Assembly: GCA_025362705.1 (NCBI GenBank)
Contig: JANYFH010000416.1
Coordinates: 1 to 15,535, forward strand
Reading direction: 5' to 3'
Length of the DNA: 15,535 nt
From: Betaproteobacteria bacterium
Lineage (GTDB): Bacteria > Pseudomonadota > Gammaproteobacteria > Burkholderiales > Usitatibacteraceae
Shown here piece after piece: positions 7,930 to 15,424 of the stretch (positions are counted from its first letter, which is position 1; each line of letters begins with the position of its first letter). The notes under the pieces were generated by a model, which had not been told where the DNA came from, made no database searches, and saw only the letters and a list, made by a program, of their open reading frames with translations. The translations under genes and the position numbers were made by a program.

Positions 7930-8015
7930 CAGCACCACCTGAACCGTAAAATACCACTCTCACTCACCTAGCTCTTCGCCACAAGCGATCATGCTTAGAA
8001 TACAAAGGTTAATCA

Positions 8016-9413
8016 ATGACCCGCTCCTCCCCCTTGCCGGCTTATGGCAACGTCCTCGACCTAATTGGCGATACGCCGCTGGTCAAGCTCACGCATCTCG
8101 ATACCGGTCCTTGCGAACTCTTTGCAAAACTTGAGTGCAACAATCCCGCCGGCTCGATCAAAGACCGCATCGGTTTACGCATGATCGAAGCGGCGGAGCG
8201 CGACGGCAAGATTAAGCCCGGCGGCACCATCGTTGAGGCCACTGCCGGCAATACCGGGTTGGGTTTGGCACTTGCCGCGATCCACAAGGGCTACAAATTG
8301 CTGTTGGTGATTCCCGACAAGATGAGTCAGGAGAAAATTTTCCATTTGCGCGCGATGGGTGTCGAGATCGTGATGACACGTTCGGACGTTTCCAAAGGCC
8401 ACCCCGAGTATTACCAGGACATGGCCAAGCGCATCGCGGCTGAAATGCAGGCTGCCGGGACCAGCGCATTTTGCATCGATCAATTTTCAAATCCGGCGAA
8501 TCCGCAAACACACGAAGACTGGACCGCGCCGGAAATGTGGGTGCAGATGAAAGGCAAACTCGACGCTGTCGTCGTTGGTGTCGGCAGCGGTGGCACACTC
8601 ACCGGCATGGGCCGCTATTTCAAGCGCGTGGCACCGCATGTGGAAATGGTACTTGCTGATCCGAAGGGCTCGATACTCAACGAAATCGTCAACACCGGCA
8701 CGCATGGCAAAAGTGGTTCGTGGCTGGTCGAAGGTATCGGTGGCGATTATGTGCCCGCCAATCTCGACATCACGCTCGCGACAAAAGCCTACGCGATTCC
8801 TGATGGCGAAGCCTTGCTGGCCGCGCGTGAGCTGTTGCAGAAGGAAGGCATCATGGGTGGTTCATCCACCGGCACCTTGCTTGCTGCGGCATTGCGCTAC
8901 TGCCGCGAACAAACAACGCCGAAACGCGTGGTAACACTCGTCTGTGATGTCGGTGGCAAATATTTGTCGAAGATGTACAACGATTACTGGCTTGTCGATC
9001 AGGGCATCATCAAGGTCGCGACCAAGGGCGACCTCACGGATCTCATCGCACGTCATCACAAAGACCGCGCCACCGTAACGTGCAAACCCGATGACACCTT
9101 GCAGGCGGCGTATGCGCGCATGAAGCTGTACGACTTTCAGCAGCTACCCGTGCTGGATAATGACAGAGTCATCGGCATCATCGATGAATCCGACATTCTC
9201 ATGGCTGTGATCGGCGATGAATCACGTTTCACGACCAAGGTCGTCGGCGCGATGACGGAGAAAATTAAAACGGTTCAGGTGTCTGAGCCGGTGGCCGCGT
9301 TGCTGCCGATTTTTGACAAGGGCTTTGTCGCCATCGTGCAGGATGGCGAGAAATTTCTTGGACTTATCACACGCTACGATCTTCTCAACTATCTACGTCG
9401 CCGGACAAAATAA
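8016..9413 (+). CDS. Cystathionine beta-synthase with C-terminal CBS pair
   Basis: A 465-residue PLP enzyme that condenses homocysteine with serine (or the related beta-replacement) to give cystathionine, the first step of reverse transsulfuration. The fold-type II catalytic core fills about 1-335. It has PLP lysine K49 in PAGSIKDR, the substrate loop TAGNTG (76-81), the PLP-phosphate Gly loop GVGSGGTLTGMG, and GGSSTG near 287. A bacterial homologue of this length carries two CBS motifs forming a Bateman module (about 340-460, with VLDNDRVIGIIDESDIL and GEKFLGLITRYDLL), which in human CBS binds S-adenosylmethionine. No N-terminal haem-binding extension is present. AAAGG lies 7 nt before the ATG. 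The stop is 2 nt before the next gene's ATG, so the two are one operon. O-acetylserine-dependent cysteine synthase activity is the main alternative, but the CBS pair and the neighbour favour cystathionine synthesis. Confidence 0.94.
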   Translation: MTRSSPLPAYGNVLDLIGDTPLVKLTHLDTGPCELFAKLECNNPAGSIKDRIGLRMIEAAERDGKIKPGGTIVEATAGNTGLGLALAAIHKGYKLLLVIPDKMSQEKIFHLRAMGVEIVMTRSDVSKGHPEYYQDMAKRIAAEMQAAGTSAFCIDQFSNPANPQTHEDWTAPEMWVQMKGKLDAVVVGVGSGGTLTGMGRYFKRVAPHVEMVLADPKGSILNEIVNTGTHGKSGSWLVEGIGGDYVPANLDITLATKAYAIPDGEALLAARELLQKEGIMGGSSTGTLLAAALRYCREQTTPKRVVTLVCDVGGKYLSKMYNDYWLVDQGIIKVATKGDLTDLIARHHKDRATVTCKPDDTLQAAYARMKLYDFQQLPVLDNDRVIGIIDESDILMAVIGDESRFTTKVVGAMTEKIKTVQVSEPVAALLPIFDKGFVAIVQDGEKFLGLITRYDLLNYLRRRTK

Positions 9414-9415
9414 TC

Positions 9416-10570
9416 ATGACAACCAAACACCTCTTCGGCACCCGTGCCATCCACGCCGGGCAAGAACCCGATCCCACCACCGGTGCGGTGATGCAACCCA
9501 TCTACGCCACCTCCACGTATGTGCAATCCAGTCCCGGCGTACACAAGGGCTTCGAGTATGGCCGCACGCACAATCCCACGCGCATGGCCTTCGAACGCTG
9601 CGTGGCGGATCTGGAAAATGGCGTGCGGGGTTTTGCATTCGCCTCTGGACTTGCCGCCTCCGCGACGGTCCTCGACGCGCTGGATACTGGCAGCCACGTC
9701 ATCGCACTCGATGATTTGTACGGCGGCAGCTACCGCCTGTTTGAAAACGTAAGGAAGCGCTCGGCTGGACTCGAATTCACATTCATGGACATGACCGATC
9801 CAACAAAGATCGAAGCCGCTATCAAGCCCAATACGAAAATGATCTGGGTCGAGTCGCCGAGCAATCCGTTATTGAAACTGGTCGATCTTTCCGCGGTGGC
9901 TGCGATTGCGAAAAAACACAAACTGATTTCGGTTGCCGACAACACCTTCGCCACGCCGTACGTCCAGCGCCCGCTCGATCACGGCTTTGATCTGGTCGTG
10001 CATTCCGTCACCAAGTATTTGAACGGCCACTCCGATATGGTCGGTGGCATGGTGGTCGCGCGCGAAAAAGGTGAGCTCGCCGAGCGCCTCACGTATCTGC
10101 ATAACGCGGTGGGCGGCATCCTCGGGCCGTTTGATTCCTTCCTCGCCATGCGCGGACTGAAAACGCTGCATCTCAGAATGGAGCGCCATTGCGAAAGTGC
10201 GCTAGCGATTGCCGAATGGCTGACGACGCATCCGAAAGTGGAGAAAGTCTTTTATCCCGGCCTCGCATCGCATCCGCAGCACGCGCTCGCGAAGCAACAG
10301 ATGCACGGATTCGGCGGCATGGTCACACCGATTCTCAAAGGCAATCTTGACGATTCGCGGCGTTTTCTGGAGCGACTGAAAATTTTTGTTTGCGCGGAAA
10401 GTCTGGGTGGCGTGGAGAGTCTCGCCGAGCATCCCGCGATCATGACGCATGCGTCGATACCGGCGCATATCCGCAAGCAACTGGGAATTAGTGACAGCTT
10501 GGTGCGCTTGTCGGTGGGTGTTGAGGACCTTCAGGATTTGAAGGGGGATATTGAGCAGGCGCTGGGGTAA
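9416..10570 (+). CDS. Cystathionine gamma-lyase / cystathionine gamma-synthase family PLP enzyme
   Basis: A 384-residue Cys/Met-metabolism PLP-dependent enzyme. It shows the phosphate/substrate motif YGRTHNPT (48-55), FASGLAA (75-81), the Asp ring-nitrogen contact in VADNTFATP (D175), the PLP lysine K200 in SVTKYLNGHSD, and the C-terminal VRLSVGVEDLQDLKGDI. In tandem with cystathionine beta-synthase, the natural role is to cleave cystathionine to cysteine, ammonia and 2-oxobutanoate, completing reverse transsulfuration in the cytoplasm. Family members interconvert easily in function, so cystathionine gamma-synthase or H2S-forming side activity is not excluded by sequence. Its ATG is 2 nt after the CBS-gene stop and there is no room for a separate promoter. 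Translation is probably coupled. Confidence 0.93.
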   Translation: MTTKHLFGTRAIHAGQEPDPTTGAVMQPIYATSTYVQSSPGVHKGFEYGRTHNPTRMAFERCVADLENGVRGFAFASGLAASATVLDALDTGSHVIALDDLYGGSYRLFENVRKRSAGLEFTFMDMTDPTKIEAAIKPNTKMIWVESPSNPLLKLVDLSAVAAIAKKHKLISVADNTFATPYVQRPLDHGFDLVVHSVTKYLNGHSDMVGGMVVAREKGELAERLTYLHNAVGGILGPFDSFLAMRGLKTLHLRMERHCESALAIAEWLTTHPKVEKVFYPGLASHPQHALAKQQMHGFGGMVTPILKGNLDDSRRFLERLKIFVCAESLGGVESLAEHPAIMTHASIPAHIRKQLGISDSLVRLSVGVEDLQDLKGDIEQALG

Positions 10571-10638
10571 GTCATAAATACCTACTGCTTCGCGAGCGCT
10601 TACAAGTGCTGATTCCCCACATCCCAAATCAGTAGAAG

Positions 10639-11313
10639 CTATTTACCTTGTACAAAGAAAAAAACTACGCGCCTGCCGCCGATTGCGCTATCCCCTATGA
10701 TTTCGATACTGAGTGACGCTGCGTCAAATATCGAGGCGTGTAGCTCAAGGTCATTATTGGCAAAGCCCCTATCCAAGAATCTGGGTTGACCCGCGATCAT
10801 TGGCATGGGTTTCAACTTAATGTCGCCTGTTGTGCCCACAATTGCGTACGACCACTCGAATACGCCATCGCATTCTGGATGTTGTATGAGACGGTTTCTT
10901 ACTTTCACCACGCCCTTGGCCTTTTTGTCCATTTTTTCGAAGCCTTTGACATGTTTGGCCGCTTCAAGTAAACGCCAAGCTAATAAATAATACGCCTCAA
11001 TAAATGCGATTTGCTCTTCCTGTCTGCCTAAAAAAAGCGCTGATGGAAGCTCAAGTGCTTGCGGTTCCACCTTGTGAAAAGCGCAGAGTTTCTTGGCGAT
11101 TTCACGATTTAGTTTGTCGACATACTTCGCAAATATTTCCAATTGGTCTAGTCGACGTCCCACTTCCTGAACATACGCAGTTTGTTGACTTGAAGTGCTT
11201 TGCGGCCAAATTAAGTTGGCCAATTTTTGATACGATGACCGCGCTTTATTTCTCATCGCACGTCGGTCATTCGGATTGTTTGAATCAAAAGTTGTCTGTT
11301 CGTTTGCTTTCAT
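10639..11313 (-). CDS. Uncharacterised protein with HEPN-like RNxxxxH motif
   Basis: A 224-residue protein I cannot name. The middle is helical (about 45-145) and contains AYYLLAWRLLEAAKHVKGF followed by VKVRNRLIQHPE. R139-N140 and H145 fit the RX4-6H active-site pattern of HEPN ribonuclease-type domains, in the expected position near the end of a helical bundle. The last 70 residues look more beta-rich (IKLKPMPMIAG, LSIEIIGDSAIGGRRVVFFF). There is no signal peptide. HEPN proteins are common as toxins, defence nucleases or RNA-binding partners, but many are not nucleases. Base composition looks more AT-rich than the metabolic genes around it, suggesting acquisition. The ATG overlaps the decayed end of a PIN-domain remnant. 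The Shine-Dalgarno (GTGGAAA) is weak. It ends convergent to the transsulfuration operon, 68 nt away. Confidence 0.72.
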   Translation of the reverse strand: MKANEQTTFDSNNPNDRRAMRNKARSSYQKLANLIWPQSTSSQQTAYVQEVGRRLDQLEIFAKYVDKLNREIAKKLCAFHKVEPQALELPSALFLGRQEEQIAFIEAYYLLAWRLLEAAKHVKGFEKMDKKAKGVVKVRNRLIQHPECDGVFEWSYAIVGTTGDIKLKPMPMIAGQPRFLDRGFANNDLELHASIFDAASLSIEIIGDSAIGGRRVVFFFVQGK

Positions 11314-11460
11314 TTTCCACTTTCCAAAAAACTCGCAACCCCTTCACCTTCGCAAACCCCAATCGTGCGTCACCAGTGTCTCGGCATTTACGCTAAGCGC
11401 GCTCGCCACCTGAATGGCGTCCGGTAATTTCAGCTTCATTTTGGCGCGCGACGTCTCGGG
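11285..11460 (-). pseudogene. PIN-domain (VapC-like) toxin remnant, C-terminal part, frameshifted
   Basis: Read on the minus strand, this stretch gives AKMKLKLPDAIQVASALSVN and then AETLVTHDWG. That is the classic C-terminal PIN segment (LKLPDAI...A.AL..NA..LVTHD). The frame then hits a stop (GLRR*). If one base is restored near the C run at 11357-11360, it continues as FAKVKGLRVFWKVENESK, the normal PIN ending, until a stop at 11285-11287. The second copy near 12400 has that extra base, which supports a 1-nt deletion. The N-terminal two thirds with the first catalytic acids are absent, replaced by the end of the 2OG oxygenase gene. The end of the remnant overlaps the start of the HEPN-like gene in another frame. 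No antitoxin is visible beside it. Confidence 0.65.
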
Positions 11461-11483
11461 GAAACAAGCCAGCCCAGTTATTC

Positions 11484-12188
11484 TCAGCCCGTAAACCAAC
11501 CCGTGATGGCGAGCCGCGGCTGTAGCGCGTATGGCGCCACAAAAGAAACGCTATGCAGGGCGGGCACAGCAAATAGTGAAAGCGAATTGAAATGCGGCAC
11601 GAACGTGTCGATGACGTTTCCAGCCTCGTCGTGAAAGAGCAGCAATCCGCCCCAGTCAGCCTGCCAGTCTCGGCCAAGGTTCAGCACATAGGCGAAGCGC
11701 CGCGGCAGGCCATCGTATTCGGCATCATTGTGCAGCTTCAGGAAATTACCGGCATCGTAAAGCGTGGCTTGTGCATCCACGCGCATGATACCGTTGTCGC
11801 CCGTGATCGCGCGAATGAAGTCGATGGTTGGTTGCGAGGCGAGCGTTTCGAGCATTGCCGTCAAACGCGGATCGGGCATGTTGCCACGCCGGTATGCATC
11901 GACCATGGAATACTTGGAAAACGCGAACTGAAACTGGCGTCGCGCACCCTCAATGATCTGCTGTGCCAAGGCACCATGCGCGGCGGCGGTCATTGATCTC
12001 ATATCCAGCTGAGAGAGAACCACTTCGCCGCCTTCTCGCCGACAAGCGAACTCCCAGGGCACTTTTGTTATCAGGCATTCGTGCAGTCCATTGGCTATCT
12101 CAATCTCAAGGACATTTTGAATCTGCAAGCGGCGGCGGCCATTGAAGGCAGCGGTCAGCGCGGCGGCGTTGAGTGCGGGATTGAACAT
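11484..12188 (-). CDS. 2OG-Fe(II) oxygenase family protein
   Basis: A 234-residue non-haem iron dioxygenase-like protein. The C-terminal half carries the jelly-roll signature: HxD as LKLHNDAEY (H153, D155), the strand FAYVLNLGRDWQADWGGLLLF, the distal His in PALHSVSFVAP (H212), and the 2-oxoglutarate-binding Arg in RLAITGWF (R225). It resembles the prolyl-4-hydroxylase/SM-20-related 2OG oxygenases. It would use 2-oxoglutarate and O2 to hydroxylate an unknown substrate, possibly a protein. An in-frame ATG at 12212 would add 8 residues. I prefer ATG 12188 because GGTGA precedes it closely and MFNPALNAAAL is a family-like beginning. A 35-residue ORF ends 4 nt upstream. The gene is bracketed by two PIN-domain remnants, but its own active site looks intact. 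Confidence 0.85.
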   Translation of the reverse strand: MFNPALNAAALTAAFNGRRRLQIQNVLEIEIANGLHECLITKVPWEFACRREGGEVVLSQLDMRSMTAAAHGALAQQIIEGARRQFQFAFSKYSMVDAYRRGNMPDPRLTAMLETLASQPTIDFIRAITGDNGIMRVDAQATLYDAGNFLKLHNDAEYDGLPRRFAYVLNLGRDWQADWGGLLLFHDEAGNVIDTFVPHFNSLSLFAVPALHSVSFVAPYALQPRLAITGWFTG

Positions 12189-12192
12189 CAGG

Positions 12193-12300
12193 TCACCATA
12201 ATTTAGCCGCATCCGCGTGCATGCGCCGGAGTGACCGCAGCAGGCGTAATCTCAAATGCGAATTTTCCAAAGTACGAATCTTTTTTCCAGCGATGTGCAT
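12193..12300 (-). CDS. Possible 35-residue small ORF upstream of the 2OG oxygenase
   Basis: ATG at 12300 is preceded by AAAGGAAAA with about 7 nt spacing, a strong Shine-Dalgarno match. The ORF encodes a very basic, Leu/Arg-rich peptide (MHIAGKKIRT, then LRLRLLRSLRRMH). Its TGA lies 4 nt before the oxygenase ATG 12188, a spacing that would allow translational coupling. It could be a leader peptide or small protein. It is short enough to arise by chance, and I know no homologue. Confidence 0.3.
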   Translation of the reverse strand: MHIAGKKIRTLENSHLRLRLLRSLRRMHADAAKLW

Positions 12301-12392
12301 GAGTTTTCCTTTCGGACCGTCGCGATCTTGCCATATGGAATCGACGATCACCCAAGCATATTAGCCGAGCCACCTGCGACGAATGGGACGTA

Positions 12393-12570
12393 CTAAATGT
12401 ATTTTCCACTCGCATCAAAACCTTTACTACCCACCAAGCTCCACGCCATCACCTTCGCGATCTCCCGATTGTGCGTCGTCGGCACATCGGCATTGAAGGC
12501 AAGTGCAGTCACCAGCTGAATCAATCCCGGCAATTGTAATTTCAATTTAGCGCCGCTTCCAGATCTGCGA
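12393..12570 (-). pseudogene. Second, more diverged PIN-domain (VapC-like) remnant
   Basis: The minus strand reads AKLKLQLPGLIQLVTALAFN and then ADVPTTHNREIAKVMAW before stopping at 12393-12395. It aligns along its length with the remnant at 11285-11460 (KLKLPDAIQVASALSVNAET, VTHD..FAKVKGL), and the DNA is also recognisably similar. The PD of the PIN motif is PG here, so a catalytic acid is lost, and LVTHD has become PTTHN. Upstream, a possible continuation (EITDWNAKAARSQIWKRR) lies in a different frame and ends in TAA, pointing to another frameshift. The N-terminal two thirds are missing. It occupies the otherwise gene-poor stretch 12301-12690. The rest of that stretch shows nothing I can identify. 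Confidence 0.55.
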
Positions 12571-12720
12571 ACGCGCCGCTTTCGCGTTCCAATCCGTGAT
12601 TTCTGCATTTCATCCAAACAGGATTGCCGATTTCACAATTGCGCCTAGACTCGTGCGCAACTTCCAATCCCGCTATATGCGCTGGGAAAATTGTTCGCCA
12701 ATCCTAAAAGAATTCATATC

Positions 12721-14994
12721 GTGAAACTACATCACTTGATGGCGATTTGTGTCGGTATTGGTTCGATTCCATTGGCGCTCGCACAGACGCCGGCGGAGCG
12801 CCGCAATGCACCGATCACGGCCACAGCACTTCTGCCGGGCGAAAAAATTGTGGTTGATGGCAAACTCGACGACGCGGTTTGGCAGCGCATCGCGCCAATG
12901 ACGGAGTTTTACGAATATCGCCCGCAGGATGCGAAGTCTTCCAAATTCGCAACCGAAGCGCGCATCGCGTACGACAAACACGCGCTCTACATCGGCGTAA
13001 CGGCACACGATCCGGACCCGGGCAAGATCGATGCACCACTGGTGCGGCGCGATCAGGTGAACGGCTCGCAGGATTTTTTTGCGATTCACATTGACCCGGT
13101 TGGCACACGCAAATTTGCACAGATATTCCGATTCAATGCGGCAGGCGCAATCGGCGATGGCCTATTCAATGAGGACACGACCAACGAAGATTATTCACCT
13201 GACTTTGAATTTGAAGTGCGCACCGCGCGTACTGCAACGGGCTGGACGGCGGAGTTGCGCATTCCGTTTTCGACGTTGCGCTATTCCGATCCGCCTTCGG
13301 CAACATGGAGCATCCAGATCGTTCGTGGCATTTCGCGGGGCGAGCAATATCGGATTGCGAACGGCCGTATTCCGCGCGATTCGAATTGTTTTCTTTGCTA
13401 TGCACAGACACTCGAGGGCATGAAGGATTTGCCGGCGGGTCGCGAGTTCACGGTCACACCGCAGGTGACCTTGCGCCGCACGACGGACAAATCCAGTAAC
13501 GAATTGCGCAAAACGAGTAACGATTTTGTCGCGGGTGTCGATATCAAATTTCGACCGCGTCCTGATCTGGTTTTTGATGCGACGATCAATCCCGATTTTT
13601 CGCAAGTGGAACTCGACACGCCACAACTGGCGAGCAACGCGCAGTTCGCGCTGTATTTTCCGGAGAAGCGTCCGTTTTTTCTCGAGGGTGCTGATATTCT
13701 TTCAACGCCGTTTGGTGGCGCCATCTACACCCGCTCGATCAACGATCCGACGTGGGGTGCTCGCCTTACCCAGCGCAATGACAGCAATGATTTCACTTTC
13801 CTTACTGTGCGCGATGACGGCAAGGGATCGATCCTCCTGCCAGGTCCGCTCAATACCGATTTCGCAAATCAGGAATCAAAATCGCAGGCGACCATCGGCC
13901 GCTTTCGTTCTCATCTGGGCGCGTTATCCATAGGCGGGCTATTGACTGATCGTACCTACGAGAGCACACCGGGCAAACCATCCGCTTATAACCGGGTCGC
14001 TGGAATTGATTTCGTCTGGAGACCGAATGGTGAGACTCGCGTGCGCGGCCAGATATTGGGCAGCTTCACAAAGGATCCAAGAAATCTGCGTGAGCCGGGA
14101 GTACCCGACAATGGCTTTGCTGCGTTGGTTGATTACAATTACCGCGACCCGATATGGGGAATTGTCGGCGGCTTCGAGCAAGTTGGTCGTGGTTTTCGTG
14201 CGGACAATGGTTTTTTTAGCCAGGCGGGATACACGAACGTTTATCAGGAAGTCCAGCGCAAATGGAACAACGTCGGGCCGTTCCACGAGGTTTCTCCGTA
14301 TGTAAATGTCGCTCGCAAAGTGGACGACGAAGGCAACTTGCTTTATCAGCAAATTGTGCCGGGCATTTTTCTCGCAACTGCCATGAACACTAACATAGTC
14401 GTTGAGTGGCGGCCCAACACCAGCGTGCGTTTTCGCAATGAGGGCGGCACTTTGAAACGTGACCAGTTCTTTGCCTCGATTGAATCCACGCCAGGGACCT
14501 GGCTCTCGCGCTTCTACCTCGAAGCGGGTATCGGTGACCGGCCCGATGTCGCGGCCAATGCTATTCGCCGCGGCTATTTCATCGGCGCCAATGCGACTTT
14601 GCGCATATCTGATCGATTCGAGATTGAGCCACGCATCGATGAATCGGTGATGGGTTCCGGCGCCCTTTCGAGAGGCAATGAGATCGCGTTACACGAGCGC
14701 GCGGTGCAAATTACTTCGGTCTATCACTTCACAGCGCGTGACAACTTGCGGCTGATTGGCCAATACAGCAGCGTCAAACGCGGGTCAGCGTTTTACACTT
14801 CGCCGGTCAGTACCAACGAAAAAACCGAAACGCTGTCGCTGGTGTATGGACATCTGCATAGCCTCGGTACGAATATCTATGTGGGCGCCAACACGACGCG
14901 AAGCATCGACACGAGTATAACTTTCAAGCAGCGGCAGAACGAAGTGTTCGTGAAAATTTCCTGGGCGTTTGATATTGCGGCGCTGATTTCGTAG
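12721..14994 (+). CDS. Exported CBM9-like / DUF5916 outer-membrane beta-barrel protein
   Basis: A 757-residue protein with a signal peptide (MKLHHLMAICVGIGSIPLAL, cleavage likely after ALA-Q). A carbohydrate-binding family 9-like sandwich follows (about 33-235: GEKIVVDGKLDDAVWQRIAP, ALYIGVTAHDPDP, QDFFAIHIDP, WTAELRIPFSTLRY). A DUF5916-type region then runs to the C-terminus, with INPDFSQVELD and FPEKRPFFLEG, the hallmark motifs of the family, and many amphipathic strands compatible with an outer-membrane barrel. Family members are often found near transport or peptidase genes, but their role is not established. The frame opens at a TTG at 12691. I choose GTG 12721, preceded by AAAAGAA, because it gives a proper signal peptide. 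ATG 12739 is also possible. It stands alone, convergent with the ribosomal operon. Confidence 0.88.
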   Translation: MKLHHLMAICVGIGSIPLALAQTPAERRNAPITATALLPGEKIVVDGKLDDAVWQRIAPMTEFYEYRPQDAKSSKFATEARIAYDKHALYIGVTAHDPDPGKIDAPLVRRDQVNGSQDFFAIHIDPVGTRKFAQIFRFNAAGAIGDGLFNEDTTNEDYSPDFEFEVRTARTATGWTAELRIPFSTLRYSDPPSATWSIQIVRGISRGEQYRIANGRIPRDSNCFLCYAQTLEGMKDLPAGREFTVTPQVTLRRTTDKSSNELRKTSNDFVAGVDIKFRPRPDLVFDATINPDFSQVELDTPQLASNAQFALYFPEKRPFFLEGADILSTPFGGAIYTRSINDPTWGARLTQRNDSNDFTFLTVRDDGKGSILLPGPLNTDFANQESKSQATIGRFRSHLGALSIGGLLTDRTYESTPGKPSAYNRVAGIDFVWRPNGETRVRGQILGSFTKDPRNLREPGVPDNGFAALVDYNYRDPIWGIVGGFEQVGRGFRADNGFFSQAGYTNVYQEVQRKWNNVGPFHEVSPYVNVARKVDDEGNLLYQQIVPGIFLATAMNTNIVVEWRPNTSVRFRNEGGTLKRDQFFASIESTPGTWLSRFYLEAGIGDRPDVAANAIRRGYFIGANATLRISDRFEIEPRIDESVMGSGALSRGNEIALHERAVQITSVYHFTARDNLRLIGQYSSVKRGSAFYTSPVSTNEKTETLSLVYGHLHSLGTNIYVGANTTRSIDTSITFKQRQNEVFVKISWAFDIAALIS

Positions 14995-15082
14995 TTGTGG
15001 CGAGACCCAATAGCCGGGGTGACAAAATCGTGAGCGCGGACTGCGAAACTCTATAACTGGCGCTGCTTGAAAGTCGCAATAG

Positions 15083-15117
15083 AAAAAGCCCGCGTCTCAC
15101 AACGCGGGCTTTTTTTG
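15083..15117. terminator. Strong bidirectional intrinsic terminator
   Basis: AAAAAGCCCGCGT (15083-15095) pairs perfectly with ACGCGGGCTTTTT (15102-15114) around the loop CTCACA, and T continues to 15117. The GC core is 9 bp. T-rich ends on both strands allow it to end the DUF5916 transcript from the left and the ribosomal-protein transcript from the right. The remaining 14995-15082 spacer holds nothing else I can see. Confidence 0.93.
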
Positions 15118-15139
15118 TTTTCTTAAAGCCGTTCGAGAA

Positions 15140-15424
15140 TTACTCGACGCGCGCTTTTTCCAACAGCTTGGTCACTTGCCAGGCTTTGGTTTTCGACAGG
15201 GGACGACATTCCTCGATCATCACGGTATCGCCAGACTTGAATTCATTGTTCGGCGAATGCGCGTGATATTTTTTTGAACGACGCACCACTTTGCCGAGCA
15301 CCGGATGCTTTACAGCGCGCTCAACCAAGACGGTGACAGTCTTGTCCATTTTGTCGCTGACAATACGACCCGTCAGCGTGCGTTTGTTTTTTTCCACGGT
15401 TGCCACTGAAGTTGCTTGATCCAT
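15140..15424 (-). CDS. rpsQ: 30S ribosomal protein S17
   Basis: A 94-residue S17 (uS17), the primary 16S rRNA-binding protein of the small subunit. Conserved blocks are visible: RTLTGRIVSDKMDKTVTVLV, then VKHPVLGKVVRRSKKYHAH, GDTVMIEECRPLSKTKAW and VTKLLEKA. Length is normal with a short N-terminal extension (MDQATSVATVEKNK) as in many proteobacteria. The ATG overlaps the rpmC stop by one base (TAATG), with GAGGG about 7 nt upstream inside rpmC, so translation is coupled. It is the last gene of its transcript here: a strong terminator lies 23 nt after the stop, and the next gene is unrelated and convergent. Confidence 0.98.
   Translation of the reverse strand: MDQATSVATVEKNKRTLTGRIVSDKMDKTVTVLVERAVKHPVLGKVVRRSKKYHAHSPNNEFKSGDTVMIEECRPLSKTKAWQVTKLLEKARVE

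Noticed and set aside
10582..10635. Small inverted repeats (CTACTG/CAGTAG and CTGATT/AATCAG) between the convergent genes
   Set aside because: Stems are only 6 bp, overlap one another and lack a T run, so I do not call a terminator.
11393..11677. A 94-codon minus-strand frame overlapping the oxygenase end and the first PIN remnant
   Set aside because: The oxygenase motifs and the PIN motif lie in other frames, and this frame has no recognisable content.
12691..12720. TTG start of the DUF5916 gene
   Set aside because: GTG 12721 has a better upstream AAAAGAA and gives a normal signal peptide, while the TTG adds 10 residues that would disturb it.
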